From contig NZ_PYGC01000002.1 of the NCBI RefSeq assembly GCF_003014495.1, forward strand, positions 1 to 64,000: a DNA stretch of 64,000 nt, written 5' to 3'. The notes under the pieces were generated by a model. The model saw only the letters and a program-made list of their open reading frames with translations, was not told the origin of the DNA and did not search any database. Each line of letters opens with the position of its first letter. Position 1 is the first letter of the stretch. The position numbers were made by a program, and so were the translations under genes. Source of the stretch: Prolixibacter denitrificans. Lineage in GTDB: Bacteria; Bacteroidota; Bacteroidia; Bacteroidales; Prolixibacteraceae. Shown here one piece after another: positions 34,423 through 43,533 of the stretch.

Positions 34423-36483
34423 ATGCCTGAATCCGGAACCATCGAGAACGATTTTTTAAGCAAAGCGACCGCCGCCATTGAAGAAAATTTGTCGAACGAG
34501 CAGTTCGGCGTATCGGAGCTGGCCCACGAAATGGGCATGAGCCGCTCCAATCTTCTCCGCAAGGTGAAAAAGCTAACCAACCTTTCGGCCAGTCAGTTTA
34601 TTCGGCAGATACGCCTCGAAGCTTCCATGGAGCTGCTGAAAGAAACATCACTGACCACATCGGAAATATCGTACCGGGTTGGATTTGGCAGCACTTCCTA
34701 CTTCATCAAATGCTTCCGCGACCACTACGGCTATCCGCCCGGCGAAGCAAAAAACAAGGCTTCCGCCGAAGAAGAACCGGTTCCGGAAGAACTTCCGAAA
34801 AAAAAGAGAAGTCTGGTTTGGCTGTGGGCTATTATCCTGGTTGTTATTACCGCCAACATCATCTATCTCATCGTTGGCCCGATGGCCGAAAAGCCCAAAA
34901 CACAGGAGAAATCCATTGCCGTGCTGCCTTTCATCAACGATAGCAACGACTCCACCAATGTCTACATCATCAACGGTGTGATGGAATCCATCCTCAACAA
35001 TCTTCAAAACATCCAGCATTTGCGGGTGATTAGTCGCACTTCCGTGGAAAAATACCGGCAGCATCCTGAGCTCATCTCCGAAATTGCCAAAGAGCTCAAC
35101 GTAACTTATGTGGTGGAAGGCAGCGGACAGAAAATCGGGGATCATATCCGGCTGAATGTGCAGCTGATTGAAGCAGATGGCGACAAACACCTATGGGCGG
35201 AACAGTACAACCGCCAAACGAAGGATATCTTCTCGTTGCAAAACGAAATCGCTAAAAACATCGCTGAGAAGATTGAGGTCATCATCACACCGGAAGAGCA
35301 AAAGCGCATAGACAAAGTGCCAACCCGGAATTTGGTTGCTTATGACTATTTTCTGAAAGCACAGGAATATTTCCACAAAGGCACCGGCGAAGGACTCAAA
35401 AAAGCCCTCCCCTTGTTCCAAAAAGCGGTGGAACACGACCCGACATTTGCCCGCGCCTACGCCGATATTGCCATTGCGTACTATTATCTGGACATTAGTC
35501 AAACCGAAAAACAATACGGTGCCGAAATCAATGAGAATGCCGACAAAGCACTGCTGTACGATTCGCAGTTGCCACAGAGTTTAATGGCCAAAGCGCTGTT
35601 CTATATGCACAGTAGGGAGTACAAACTGGCGGAACCCTACCTGCTGAAAGCGCTGGAATATCACCCCAATTCCGCCATGGTCATCAATCTTCTGTCTGAT
35701 TTTTATTCGACTTACTCACCCAATGCGGAGAAGTACCTGGAATATGCGCTGAAAGGTGCGCAACTGGATATTGCCGCCAATGACTCGGTGACCGCCAGTT
35801 TCATCTTCCTGCACATCAGCAATGCCTTTATTCAAAGCGGTTTTGTTGATGAAGCCGCAAAGTACATCAATCAATCGCTGGCCTATCATCCCGATAATCT
35901 CTACTCTCAATATGTGAAAGCGTACATTCAGTATGCCCGTAATCCAGACCTGCAAAAATTACGGACTCGTTTGATTGCTGTGCTGAAAAAGGATACCAGC
36001 CGGTTGGATGTTTTGCAGGAGGTGGGAAAAATCTGTTACTACCAGCGCGATTACGAAAGCGCGTATCGCTATTACCAACCGTTCATCGCCGCCAAAGAAA
36101 AGTATCACCTGGCGATTTTTCCGGGCGAAGATGCCAAAATTGGATTGGTATTAGCCCAGGTCGGACAAACCGAAAAATCAGCTGAATATTTGCAGAAATA
36201 CAAAGCTTTCGCTGAAGGCGACCAATCCATTTACAAGCACTTGAGCCTGGCGATGTATTATGCCTACGAAAACCAAACGACCAAAGCAATTGAGCAGTTG
36301 AAGCTTTTTTCAGAGCAACAGGACTACTACTACTGGGTGATTCTTTTCCTCAAAATCGATCCACTGCTCGATAATATGAAGGACCATCCTGAAGTCCGGA
36401 AACTTCTTCATACCATCGACATCAACTTCCAAAAGCATCACCGGGAAATGAAGGCTTCGCTGGAAGAGAAAGGGGTAATTTGA
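34423..36483 (+). CDS. Membrane-anchored AraC-type regulator with TolB-like and TPR domains
   Basis: A 686-residue one-component sensor. Residues 13-112 form an AraC-type double helix-turn-helix (VSELAHEMGMSRSNLLRKVKKLTNL and TSEISYRVGFGSTSYFIKCFRDHYGYPPGEAK). A basic linker leads to a single transmembrane helix (130-152). Residues 162-288 form a TolB-like/FlgO-like domain (SIAVLPFINDSNDSTN, LNVTYVVEGSGQKIGDHIRLNVQLI). TPR-like repeats fill 300 to about 680. The DNA-binding end is thus cytoplasmic and the TPR part periplasmic. It is divergent from the six-gene operon and most likely controls it through the repeats between them. Confidence 0.9.
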   Translation: MPESGTIENDFLSKATAAIEENLSNEQFGVSELAHEMGMSRSNLLRKVKKLTNLSASQFIRQIRLEASMELLKETSLTTSEISYRVGFGSTSYFIKCFRDHYGYPPGEAKNKASAEEEPVPEELPKKKRSLVWLWAIILVVITANIIYLIVGPMAEKPKTQEKSIAVLPFINDSNDSTNVYIINGVMESILNNLQNIQHLRVISRTSVEKYRQHPELISEIAKELNVTYVVEGSGQKIGDHIRLNVQLIEADGDKHLWAEQYNRQTKDIFSLQNEIAKNIAEKIEVIITPEEQKRIDKVPTRNLVAYDYFLKAQEYFHKGTGEGLKKALPLFQKAVEHDPTFARAYADIAIAYYYLDISQTEKQYGAEINENADKALLYDSQLPQSLMAKALFYMHSREYKLAEPYLLKALEYHPNSAMVINLLSDFYSTYSPNAEKYLEYALKGAQLDIAANDSVTASFIFLHISNAFIQSGFVDEAAKYINQSLAYHPDNLYSQYVKAYIQYARNPDLQKLRTRLIAVLKKDTSRLDVLQEVGKICYYQRDYESAYRYYQPFIAAKEKYHLAIFPGEDAKIGLVLAQVGQTEKSAEYLQKYKAFAEGDQSIYKHLSLAMYYAYENQTTKAIEQLKLFSEQQDYYYWVILFLKIDPLLDNMKDHPEVRKLLHTIDINFQKHHREMKASLEEKGVI

Positions 36484-36517
36484 AGTTACGGATGAAAAAT
36501 CAACAATAAGCTAACTA

Positions 36518-37111
36518 TCAAAGTATCTGCTTGAAACCGTCCAACAGCATCTGTACAGCCATCATCACCAGAATCATTCCCATGAAGCGCTCGAGAGCGA
36601 TCAGTCCGCGCTGTTTCAATACCTTAATGAGGGCTGGTGCCACCAACAGGATAATGAAGGACATGATCCAGGCAATCACCAGGGAAAGTACCAAACTGAC
36701 ACGGTTCGCGGGGCTCCCCTGCGTCATCAGGATTAACATGGACAGGACGGACGGTCCAGCGATCATCGGGATGGCAATGGGAACAAGAAAAGGTTCACCG
36801 CCCGGCGTTTGTCCCATCACTCCTTCCGGTTTCGGGAAGATCATCCGCAGACCAATAATCAGCAGGATAATTCCTCCGGCGATGGTCACCGCCTCTTTTT
36901 GCAGGTGCATAAAATTCAGCATTGGCCTTCCGGTAAAAATGAAAAATACCAAGATCCCCAGGGCAATCAGCAGCTCCCGGATGATGATGGTCCGCTGACG
37001 TTTCAGTTCAATTCCTTTCAGCACTGCCAGGAGTATTGGTATGTTACCAATCGGGTCCATGAGCAAAAACAATAAAACGGCTGCCGACCAGATAGAATTT
37101 CCTGATTCCAT
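36518..37111 (-). CDS. MarC/UPF0056 family membrane protein
   Basis: A 197-residue protein with about six helices. The LFLLMDPIGNIPILLAVLKG lead, GGIILLIIGLRMIF and VPIAIPMIAGPSVLSMLILMTQ are diagnostic of MarC/YhgN. Despite the early name, a role in multiple antibiotic resistance was not upheld for E. coli MarC, so the function is unknown. It converges with the TPR regulator (35 bases apart), and the GH92 gene lies upstream on the same strand behind a terminator. Confidence 0.88.
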   Translation of the reverse strand: MESGNSIWSAAVLLFLLMDPIGNIPILLAVLKGIELKRQRTIIIRELLIALGILVFFIFTGRPMLNFMHLQKEAVTIAGGIILLIIGLRMIFPKPEGVMGQTPGGEPFLVPIAIPMIAGPSVLSMLILMTQGSPANRVSLVLSLVIAWIMSFIILLVAPALIKVLKQRGLIALERFMGMILVMMAVQMLLDGFKQIL

Positions 37112-37208
37112 GATGATTTAAATTGATTAGATTACACTTTTGTCCAAATCAGAATAGAGAACAAGATTCCGGCAGAATAGTTTCCTGCTGAATTTGCCTT
37201 TGCAATAA

Positions 37209-37245
37209 TAAGAAAACCCGTCAGGTTCTGGAAGCCTGACGGGTT
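37209..37245 (-). terminator. Terminator of the GH92 gene
   Basis: AACCCGTCAGG (37215-37225) and CCTGACGGGTT (37235-37245) form a perfect 11-bp stem. On the minus strand it is followed by TTTTCTT. Confidence 0.85.
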
Positions 37246-37277
37246 GAGCACGGGGAACGAACTCCCTGATAATATCT

Positions 37278-39488
37278 TTACTGAAAAAGTTGCTTGTTGG
37301 GTTCCGGTCCCATATCGAAGACCAGTGTGTCGCCGTTCATAATTTCGTCCTGCGTAATGTACGAACGATGCAACTCCTGTCCGTTCAGTTTCACCGACTG
37401 CACATACAAGTTGTCCTCCGATGCGTTCGGTGCCTTTACCGTGAACACCTTGCCGGGAGCGACGGTAATCTGGGCTTCCTGCACAATCGGAGAACCTAAC
37501 TGATATTGCTGATCAGAAGGACTGACCGGGTAGAAGCCAAGAGCACTGAACACGTACCAGGCCGACATTTGGCCACAGTCTTCATTTCCACAAAGACCGT
37601 CGGGTGCGTTGTAGTACATTTCGGTTTGAATCTGACGGTTCAATTCCTGCGTCCGCCATGGCTCACCTGCATAGTTGAACAGATAAGTGATATGGTGACC
37701 AGGCTCGTTACCCTGTGCATAACCGCCAATCAGGCCCGAAATGTCAGGTGAAGCTTCGGCACCTTTTACGCCTTGTTTCAAAGCAAACAAAGTGTCGAGC
37801 TTGTCAGCGAAAGCTTTTTTGCCACCCAGCAAATCAATCAGACCGGGCACATCCTGCGGAACTTCCCACAGATACTGCCAGGCATTTCCTTCGGTATAAT
37901 CACTCTGACGATGCTTGGAATAGGCCGGATCAAAATCGCCTGTCCAGCTTCCATCGAGCTTTTTCCCACGGAAGAAACCAGTCTTCGGGTCGAAAATATT
38001 CTTGAAATTCCGTGACCGTTTCAGGAAGTAATTGTAATCATCGGTTTTGCCCAGTTTCTTCGCTACAAGAGCAACACTGTAATCGTCAATGGCATATTCG
38101 AGTAGTTTGGAAACTGATTCATTCACTTTATCAGCTGGTATGTAACCCAGTTTTTTATAGTAATCCAGTCCGTCACGATCCGACATCATGGTATTTTTCA
38201 TCGCCTCGTAGGCCTCTTCGCGATTGAAATCGCCAATATTTTTCAGGATGGCTTCCCCAACAACCGGTACGCAACTGTTGCCTACCATACAGAACGTTTC
38301 GTTGCCTTCCAGTTCCCAAACGGGTAACAGGCCGGTCTGCCTGTAATGGTCGAGCATGGTTTTTACCATATCGTTCACACGGTCGCGGTGCATAAACGTA
38401 AACAGCGGATGCAAGGCACGGTACGTGTCCCACAACGAGAAAACGGTGTAACGCTTGTAACCGTCCGCTCTCATCGTGCTGCCATCGACGCCTTTGAAAT
38501 CGCCGTTCCGGTCGGAGAAAAGTGCCGGCGCTACCATGGTGTGATACAGTGCGGTGTAGAAAGTAGTTTTCTGGTCGGGATCGCTTGACTTGATGCGAAC
38601 TTTATCGAGCTCTTTTTCCCATGCATCGCTGGCTGCCTGGTGTACTGCATCGAAATCCCAGTTATCCGGCGCCGATGCGAGATTGGCCATGGCATTGTCC
38701 ACCGAAACGGAGGAAACCGCCACTTTCACCATCACCTGGTTTTCACCGAACGTGAATACGCCCACTTTCTCGGTATCCGTCGGCGCATCAAAAATTTTCG
38801 ATTTCTGAATTGGCGCACTGAACCGGGCTACGAAGAAAACGTGCTGGTCGGCCGCCCATCCATGCGAAAAACGTTTTCCGGTGATGGTATGATCATCCAC
38901 TACCGTGATGGCAGTTTCGTAGGGTTTATCCCAGTTGATGGCAAATCCCAGGTTCAGCATAATGTTGTGCTCGCCCTCGTCAGGGAACGTGTACCGCTGC
39001 CATCCGGAGCGCTCGGTTACCGTCATTTCGGCCCGCACATCGCGATCCTGTAATGTTACGGCATAATATCCCGGCGAAGCCATCTCTTCGTCGTGCGAGA
39101 AAGTAGCCGCATACTTTTTGGTAAAGTCGGCGTTCTTTTCACCCGGCTTGTATGTTACAGGCTCATTCACCGGAAGGAAAGAGAGATCGGCCAAATCGCC
39201 GATGCCGGTTCCACTCAGATGCAAATTCGAAAATCCGGAAATGATGCTGTCGGAATAGTGGTAACCGGAACACCAGTCCCAGCCCGAAACACCGTTGTCT
39301 GGGCTCAACTGTATCTGTCCGAAAGGATAAGCCGCTCCCGGATAGGTGTGTCCGTGGCCGGCGGTTCCGATAAACGGGTTGACAAAATCGGTCAACCGTT
39401 CCGGCTGCTGCACTGTCTTCTTTGTTGGTTGGCAAGCCACTGCCAACAACATAATCCCGGTAAGTAAAGGAAGAATGTTACGAATCAT
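37278..39488 (-). CDS. GH92 family alpha-mannosidase lipoprotein
   Basis: A 736-residue enzyme with lipobox MLLAVAC (Cys19), so it is envelope-anchored. The GH92 start VNPFIGTAGHGHTYPGAAYPFGQIQLSPDN and the C-terminal signature GNEDCGQMSAWYVFSALGFYPV (about 634-655) are unmistakable. GH92 enzymes are Ca-dependent inverting exo-alpha-mannosidases that trim alpha-1,2, alpha-1,3 or other mannose linkages from glycans such as N-glycans or yeast mannan. The two-domain length is normal. No SusC/SusD pair is next to it. It targets alpha-mannosides, unlike the GH26 cluster further right, which targets beta-mannan. Confidence 0.94.
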   Translation of the reverse strand: MIRNILPLLTGIMLLAVACQPTKKTVQQPERLTDFVNPFIGTAGHGHTYPGAAYPFGQIQLSPDNGVSGWDWCSGYHYSDSIISGFSNLHLSGTGIGDLADLSFLPVNEPVTYKPGEKNADFTKKYAATFSHDEEMASPGYYAVTLQDRDVRAEMTVTERSGWQRYTFPDEGEHNIMLNLGFAINWDKPYETAITVVDDHTITGKRFSHGWAADQHVFFVARFSAPIQKSKIFDAPTDTEKVGVFTFGENQVMVKVAVSSVSVDNAMANLASAPDNWDFDAVHQAASDAWEKELDKVRIKSSDPDQKTTFYTALYHTMVAPALFSDRNGDFKGVDGSTMRADGYKRYTVFSLWDTYRALHPLFTFMHRDRVNDMVKTMLDHYRQTGLLPVWELEGNETFCMVGNSCVPVVGEAILKNIGDFNREEAYEAMKNTMMSDRDGLDYYKKLGYIPADKVNESVSKLLEYAIDDYSVALVAKKLGKTDDYNYFLKRSRNFKNIFDPKTGFFRGKKLDGSWTGDFDPAYSKHRQSDYTEGNAWQYLWEVPQDVPGLIDLLGGKKAFADKLDTLFALKQGVKGAEASPDISGLIGGYAQGNEPGHHITYLFNYAGEPWRTQELNRQIQTEMYYNAPDGLCGNEDCGQMSAWYVFSALGFYPVSPSDQQYQLGSPIVQEAQITVAPGKVFTVKAPNASEDNLYVQSVKLNGQELHRSYITQDEIMNGDTLVFDMGPEPNKQLFQ

Positions 39489-39689
39489 TGGTCACAAAAG
39501 TTTGTTTTACAAATAGGATAAAAATTCACTGATAAAAATACCGAAAGTTCCAGAATAGACTAAAAATTATAAAAGTAAATCCGTCTGAAAACATTTCCCG
39601 TTTACGGATTTCTTACTCACAATGATTCAAACCGGAAACAATTGCCTAAGCCGGAGCCGATTCATCCTTCCCCTTTCGGGAACATTTGC

Positions 39690-39697
39690 TATTTTTG
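39690..39697 (+). promoter_or_regulatory. -7 element of trpS
   Basis: TATTTTTG is an exact TAnnTTTG match, 41 bases before the trpS ATG. Only a weak TTTC lies at the -33 position. Confidence 0.5.
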
Positions 39698-39738
39698 CAT
39701 CTGTTTTATTCATAAGCAAATCATAACAACACAACGAT

Positions 39739-40746
39739 ATGACCACCAAAGTGCCTACAGTTGTTAGCGGAATCCGCTCAACCGGGAATCTTCACCTGGG
39801 AAACTATTTCGGGGCGGTAAAGAATTTCGTGCAGATGCAGCATGACATGAACTGCTATTTTTTCATTGCCGATATTCACTCGCTGACCACGCACCCACAC
39901 CCCGATCACCTGTACCAAAATGTACGGCAGGTACTTTCGGAATACCTGGCCTGCGGACTCGATCCGGAAAAAGCCACACTGTTTATACAAAGCGATGTTC
40001 CGGAAATTACCGAAATGTACACTTTCATGAACATGAATGCGTACCTGGGCGAGTTGGAAAGAACGACTTCATTTAAAGATAAGGCGCGGAAGCAACCCGA
40101 TAACGTGAATGCCGGCCTGTTGACTTACCCGGTGCTGATGGCGACCGACATTATCATCCACAAAGCACATTTTGTCCCGGTAGGAAAAGATCAGGAGCAA
40201 AACCTGGAAATGGCGCGTACATTTGCCCGCCGTTTCAACCGGATGTACAAGGTGGAAGAGTTCCCGATTCCCAAACCTTTCACATTCGACGGAAAGGATA
40301 TGATCAAAATACCCGGACTGGACGGTTCAGGAAAAATGGGTAAATCGGAAGGTAATGCCATTGGTTTAGCGGAAGATCCGAAAAGCATTCGCAAGAAAGT
40401 GATGCGCGCTGTAACTGACGCTGGTCCGACCGAGATGAACCAGAAAAAGCCGGAACCCATTCAGAACCTGTTTACCCTGATGGACGTGGTTTCGACGCCT
40501 GACACCGTGAAACATTTCGACGATGCTTACAACAACTGCTCCATCCGTTATGGCGATATGAAGAAGCAGCTGGCCGAGGATATTATCAACTTTACAACGC
40601 CCATACGTGAACGAATTGAGGACATCGTGAAGGATGATGCCTATCTGGGAAAAGTAGCCCAAATGGGCGCTGAAAAGGCCCGTGCATCGGCTTCTCAAAC
40701 ACTGAAGGAAGTGCGTGAAATCATCGGTTTCCGGAAATTCTACTAA
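39739..40746 (+). CDS. trpS: Tryptophanyl-tRNA synthetase
   Basis: A 335-residue class I synthetase that charges tRNA-Trp. The HIGH-like motif is TGNLHLGNY (15-23), and the KMSKS loop appears as GKMGKSEGN (about 197-205). NVNAGLLTYPVLMATDI and VPVGKDQEQNLEMAR are typical of TrpRS. Length is standard. It has its own -7 element and a good terminator. Confidence 0.97.
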   Translation: MTTKVPTVVSGIRSTGNLHLGNYFGAVKNFVQMQHDMNCYFFIADIHSLTTHPHPDHLYQNVRQVLSEYLACGLDPEKATLFIQSDVPEITEMYTFMNMNAYLGELERTTSFKDKARKQPDNVNAGLLTYPVLMATDIIIHKAHFVPVGKDQEQNLEMARTFARRFNRMYKVEEFPIPKPFTFDGKDMIKIPGLDGSGKMGKSEGNAIGLAEDPKSIRKKVMRAVTDAGPTEMNQKKPEPIQNLFTLMDVVSTPDTVKHFDDAYNNCSIRYGDMKKQLAEDIINFTTPIRERIEDIVKDDAYLGKVAQMGAEKARASASQTLKEVREIIGFRKFY

Positions 40747-40778
40747 CGGATTAATCCACTTTATCATTATAAATTTTA

Positions 40779-40805
40779 AAGACCCTGGCTGATGCCGGGG
40801 TTTTT
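40779..40805 (+). terminator. Terminator of trpS
   Basis: CCCTGGC (40783-40789) pairs with GCCGGGG (40794-40800), including one G-U. A T-run ends at 40805. Confidence 0.8.
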
Positions 40806-40949
40806 CATTTGCGGCTATTGCACGCTAAAAAAACAAATGTGCCCGAAATTAGAGCATCTCCCAATTGAATGCCTTAATCAGAGACCATTTGTATTCCTAA
40901 ATTGCCTACGACTTTGGTTAAGGATGACATCCTGATACACTGCGAATGC

Positions 40950-41200
40950 GGGAAACCGTGAAATCGATCGGTGGCAGACTTTCCCGGTATGGGAAACCAT
41001 GAAACCGATCTGTGGCAAACTTTCCCGGTATGGGAAACCATGAAACCGATCTGTGGCAAACTTTCCCGGACATGGGAAACCGTGAAATCAATCCGTGGCA
41101 AACTTTCCCGGTATGGGAAACCGTGAAATCGATCCGTGGCAAACTTTCCCGGTATGGGAAACCGTGAAATCGATCCGTGGCAAACTTTCCCGGATGCGGG
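40950..41200. repeat. 41-bp tandem repeat array, six units
   Basis: Units start at 40950, 40991, 41032, 41074, 41115 and 41156; four are 41 bp, and the third and sixth are 42 bp. Each begins GGGAAACC and contains GTGGCAAACTTTCCCGG near its end. Each junction forms an inverted repeat, TTTCCC-GGTAT-GGGAAA. Two subtypes exist: units 2 and 3 have CATGAAACCGATCTG, and units 1 and 4-6 have forms of CGTGAAATCGATCCG. The array is bracketed by ATGCGGGA at both ends, and the right edge forms the hairpin GCGGG/CCCGC (41196-41215). There are no spacers, so it is not a CRISPR. Confidence 0.92.
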
Positions 41201-41255
41201 AGTTCGACACCCCGCCCAAAAGACTAAAATTACCAACCCCGGATGAACGAAAACT

Positions 41256-41407
41256 CTAACCAGCCGTTTTCTCTAATTTCAAGAGCACCCCCCACGACTG
41301 GTACAACAGGAAAGTACCGATAAAACAAACGCCGCCGGTAAGCCGGCGACGAGCATTGATATGATGAATCCTGCCAATAAGACGAGCATGCGGAAAACAT
41401 GTTTCAT
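41256..41407 (-). pseudogene. Possible small membrane protein gene with a frame disruption
   Basis: From the ATG at 41407 the minus strand reads MKHVFRMLVLLAGFIISML and continues to a stop at 41279. In another frame the second half reads VCFIGTFLLYQSWGVLLKL and then EKTAG, ending at 41256. Both parts look like halves of one short hydrophobic protein of about 50 residues. A one- or two-base indel in a gene, or chance, would explain this. It is a weak call. Confidence 0.25.
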
Positions 41408-41446
41408 GGTAATTTCCGTCAACCCGGCTTACAGGATACCGGATGG

Positions 41447-41911
41447 TTATTCGAAATGGTAGAGAAAAATCAGCGTGGCAGTGAGTGCCGGCTTTTTGCT
41501 GTCTTTAATTTCCAGCGTTACGTCGAGCTGTGCTTTGGTGATGCCCCGGAGGTTCATGATGGAATTCACTTTGGCGTGCAGCCGTACTTCGCTGTCGACA
41601 CGGACTGCTTCCATAAATTTCAGCTTATCGATTCCATAGTTCACGAGCATTTTCACGTTGTGGAACTCGGCAATCTGCTCCCACAAGTAAGGCAAAACCG
41701 AGAGGGTCAGGTATCCGTGCGCGATGGTGCTTTTGAACGGGCTTTCGGTTTTTGCCCTTTCCGGATCGGTGTGAATCCACTGGTGATCGAGGGTGGCATC
41801 GGCGAACAGATTGATTTGATCCTGGGTAATTTTCAGGTAGTCTGACGTTCCCAAATCCTTACCATCATACGCCGCAAACTCTTCGTAGCTGCCAATAACT
41901 AATTTACTCAT
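41447..41911 (-). CDS. MaoC family (R)-specific enoyl-CoA hydratase-like protein
   Basis: A 154-residue hot-dog-fold protein. The hydratase motif shows as Asp42 and His47 in FADATLDHQWIHTDPERA, followed by the STIAHGYLTLSVLPYL segment. These fit the catalytic Asp/His pair of MaoC/PhaJ hydratases, which hydrate trans-2-enoyl-CoA. Length matches single-domain members. It is cytoplasmic and probably a single gene. The acyl chain specificity cannot be read from the sequence. Confidence 0.9.
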   Translation of the reverse strand: MSKLVIGSYEEFAAYDGKDLGTSDYLKITQDQINLFADATLDHQWIHTDPERAKTESPFKSTIAHGYLTLSVLPYLWEQIAEFHNVKMLVNYGIDKLKFMEAVRVDSEVRLHAKVNSIMNLRGITKAQLDVTLEIKDSKKPALTATLIFLYHFE

Positions 41912-42005
41912 TGTTCAATTTGGTTTTAATTTTTGATTCAGATGGCAAGATAAAGCATTTTCAGCAATCCTCCGACGGGAAATAAAGAGGGCTGAAGATA
42001 AAAAG

Positions 42006-43106
42006 CTATGATTCTTCGTTTCCAGTATCCGGTTTTTCCGGTTCCTCTTCTTCGGTAACTTTGCCTGTATCGCTAAGAAAAACAGCGAAAGGCCGTAGTG
42101 TCGGAACTTCTTCCAAAATAATTTTTACCACGCCAACAATCGGGATGAACAACACCATACCGGATACTCCCCAGACCATTCCGCCGACAATGACGGAAAT
42201 GAGTACGATAAAGGCATTGATTTTGGTGGAAGAGCCTACCAACCACGGACGCACCATATTCTCCTGCAGGATATTGGCTACCCAAAGCAGACCAAGCGTA
42301 AGGAGCGGAACAAGTAACGAATCGGAAGTGAGCAAGGCATAACCCACCACCACGATCATGGCAATCAGGTTTCCCACGTAAGGAATCAGGTTCAACAGGG
42401 CAATCATTACTGCGAAGAATAGGGCATAGTTGACGCCCAAACTGATAAGAACAATGAAATCCATCACCGCTGTTGTTGCCGTTAACCAGAGAACGCCCAC
42501 CAGGTATTTCTCAATCATCTTCTGTATTTTGAAGAAGACATGACTCACCGATTCGCGGTTTTCCCGATCTCGGTAACGCTCGCGCACAAATTTGGCAGGT
42601 AATTCACGGTAGTACAACAGGAAATAGACGAATACCGGCATCAGGAACACGTACATCAATGTTTGCCCAATGGTGGTTACATGTTTCAAGAAGAAAGACG
42701 CCATTTTCTCGGCCTGTCCGACCAGTATTTTTTGCAAATCACTTCCCTGCGGAATGATATTTAAGTGCGACTCAACAAAATCCTTCACATCGTTGATGTA
42801 CACCGACAACTTACCGGTGATGGAGGGCAACTCACTGCTAATAGCCACTACCTGCGAACCGAGAAAATAGAAAAGTGCTCCGATAATGATGAGAAACAAT
42901 ATCAGCGAAGTAAGAATGGCCAATGGCCTTTTCCAGCCATGCTTTTCCAGGAAAATGACCAGCGGAACCAGAAGAAATGAAAACAGAACCGCCCACGCCA
43001 GCGGCACCAAAATACTGCGGCCGACAATCAGGAATACGATTATCAAGGCAATAGTGGCGCTCCAGTAGAAATACGCGGGGATATTCGGCTTAATCTTTTT
43101 GTCCAT
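42006..43106 (-). CDS. AI-2E transporter family membrane protein
   Basis: A 366-residue protein with about seven to eight helices and a central soluble part (about 80-150). The C-terminal half has IPYVGNLIAMIVVVGYALL and the NPWLVGSSTKINAFIVLISVIVGGMVWGVSGMVLFIPIVG-like core of the AI-2E (PF01594) family. The family includes the proposed AI-2 exporter TqsA and a sodium/proton antiporter of halophiles. Export of a small molecule or ion is plausible; AI-2 itself is not supported here. It ends with an acidic tail (TEEEEPEKPDTGNEES). Confidence 0.88.
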   Translation of the reverse strand: MDKKIKPNIPAYFYWSATIALIIVFLIVGRSILVPLAWAVLFSFLLVPLVIFLEKHGWKRPLAILTSLILFLIIIGALFYFLGSQVVAISSELPSITGKLSVYINDVKDFVESHLNIIPQGSDLQKILVGQAEKMASFFLKHVTTIGQTLMYVFLMPVFVYFLLYYRELPAKFVRERYRDRENRESVSHVFFKIQKMIEKYLVGVLWLTATTAVMDFIVLISLGVNYALFFAVMIALLNLIPYVGNLIAMIVVVGYALLTSDSLLVPLLTLGLLWVANILQENMVRPWLVGSSTKINAFIVLISVIVGGMVWGVSGMVLFIPIVGVVKIILEEVPTLRPFAVFLSDTGKVTEEEEPEKPDTGNEES

Positions 43107-43533
43107 GGTTGCTATTTGTTCAGGTTAAGTTGCTGCTCATAATAACCGCCGAGCGCCGGATTTCGTTCATTTTGCCGGCAGAAACGAAGGCGTGCCCAGA
43201 TTTTCGGGCCTTTCTTATTTCTGCCGTAAGGCTTTTACTGTAAGAAGGGTAGCGACAAAGGCAGCAACCAACCGGCCCGATTGCTTTTGGTGACTTGCCT
43301 TCGATTGATTAATTTTAAGGAAATTTCACAGAAGGGTGAGCCAGTTCGGTATGACTCTCCCTTTTTTTATGTTCATCGCTGAGACAGATGAATAAAAGGT
43401 ACCTGTCGCCGGAAATCCGGGGTAAATCACGATCCCCATTCCGTCTACCCCTTTCGGGAAATACATCCGGGTATTGTCAAAAAAATATTCATACCGAAAC
43501 CTTTTTTTTGCCTAATCAAAATATCGAATTCAT
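43107..43533. other. Intergenic region with an orphan terminator
   Basis: This gap separates AI-2E (leftward) and the symporter (rightward). I see no coding region. It contains a rightward terminator hairpin with no visible gene before it, listed separately, and a GCCC/GGGC hairpin near 43195-43211. A small transcript is possible. Confidence 0.5.
43332..43367 (+). terminator. Orphan rightward terminator
   Basis: AAGGG-T-GAG (43332-43340) pairs with CTC-T-CCCTT (43355-43363), with one internal mismatch, and a T-run follows to 43367. The only gene upstream on this strand is trpS, 2.6 kb away and with its own terminator. Confidence 0.65.

Larger units (their letters stand above)
40806..41446. 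other. Non-coding region around the repeat array
   Basis: It holds the array (40950-41200) and, to its right, a possible broken small membrane gene on the minus strand. The reading frame through the array on the minus strand is a by-product of the repeats. Confidence 0.6.

Noticed and set aside
40950-41200. CRISPR array
   Set aside because: The units join directly without unique spacers, and no cas gene is in the window.
41196-41215. tRNA-like TpsiC arm (GGGAGTTCGACACC)
   Set aside because: No acceptor, D or anticodon stems can be built around it; it is the hairpin that closes the repeat array.
40874-41236. 120-residue open frame through the 41-bp repeats on the minus strand
   Set aside because: The repeats read in different frames because 41 is not divisible by three, and the protein has no family resemblance. 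It is a by-product of the array.
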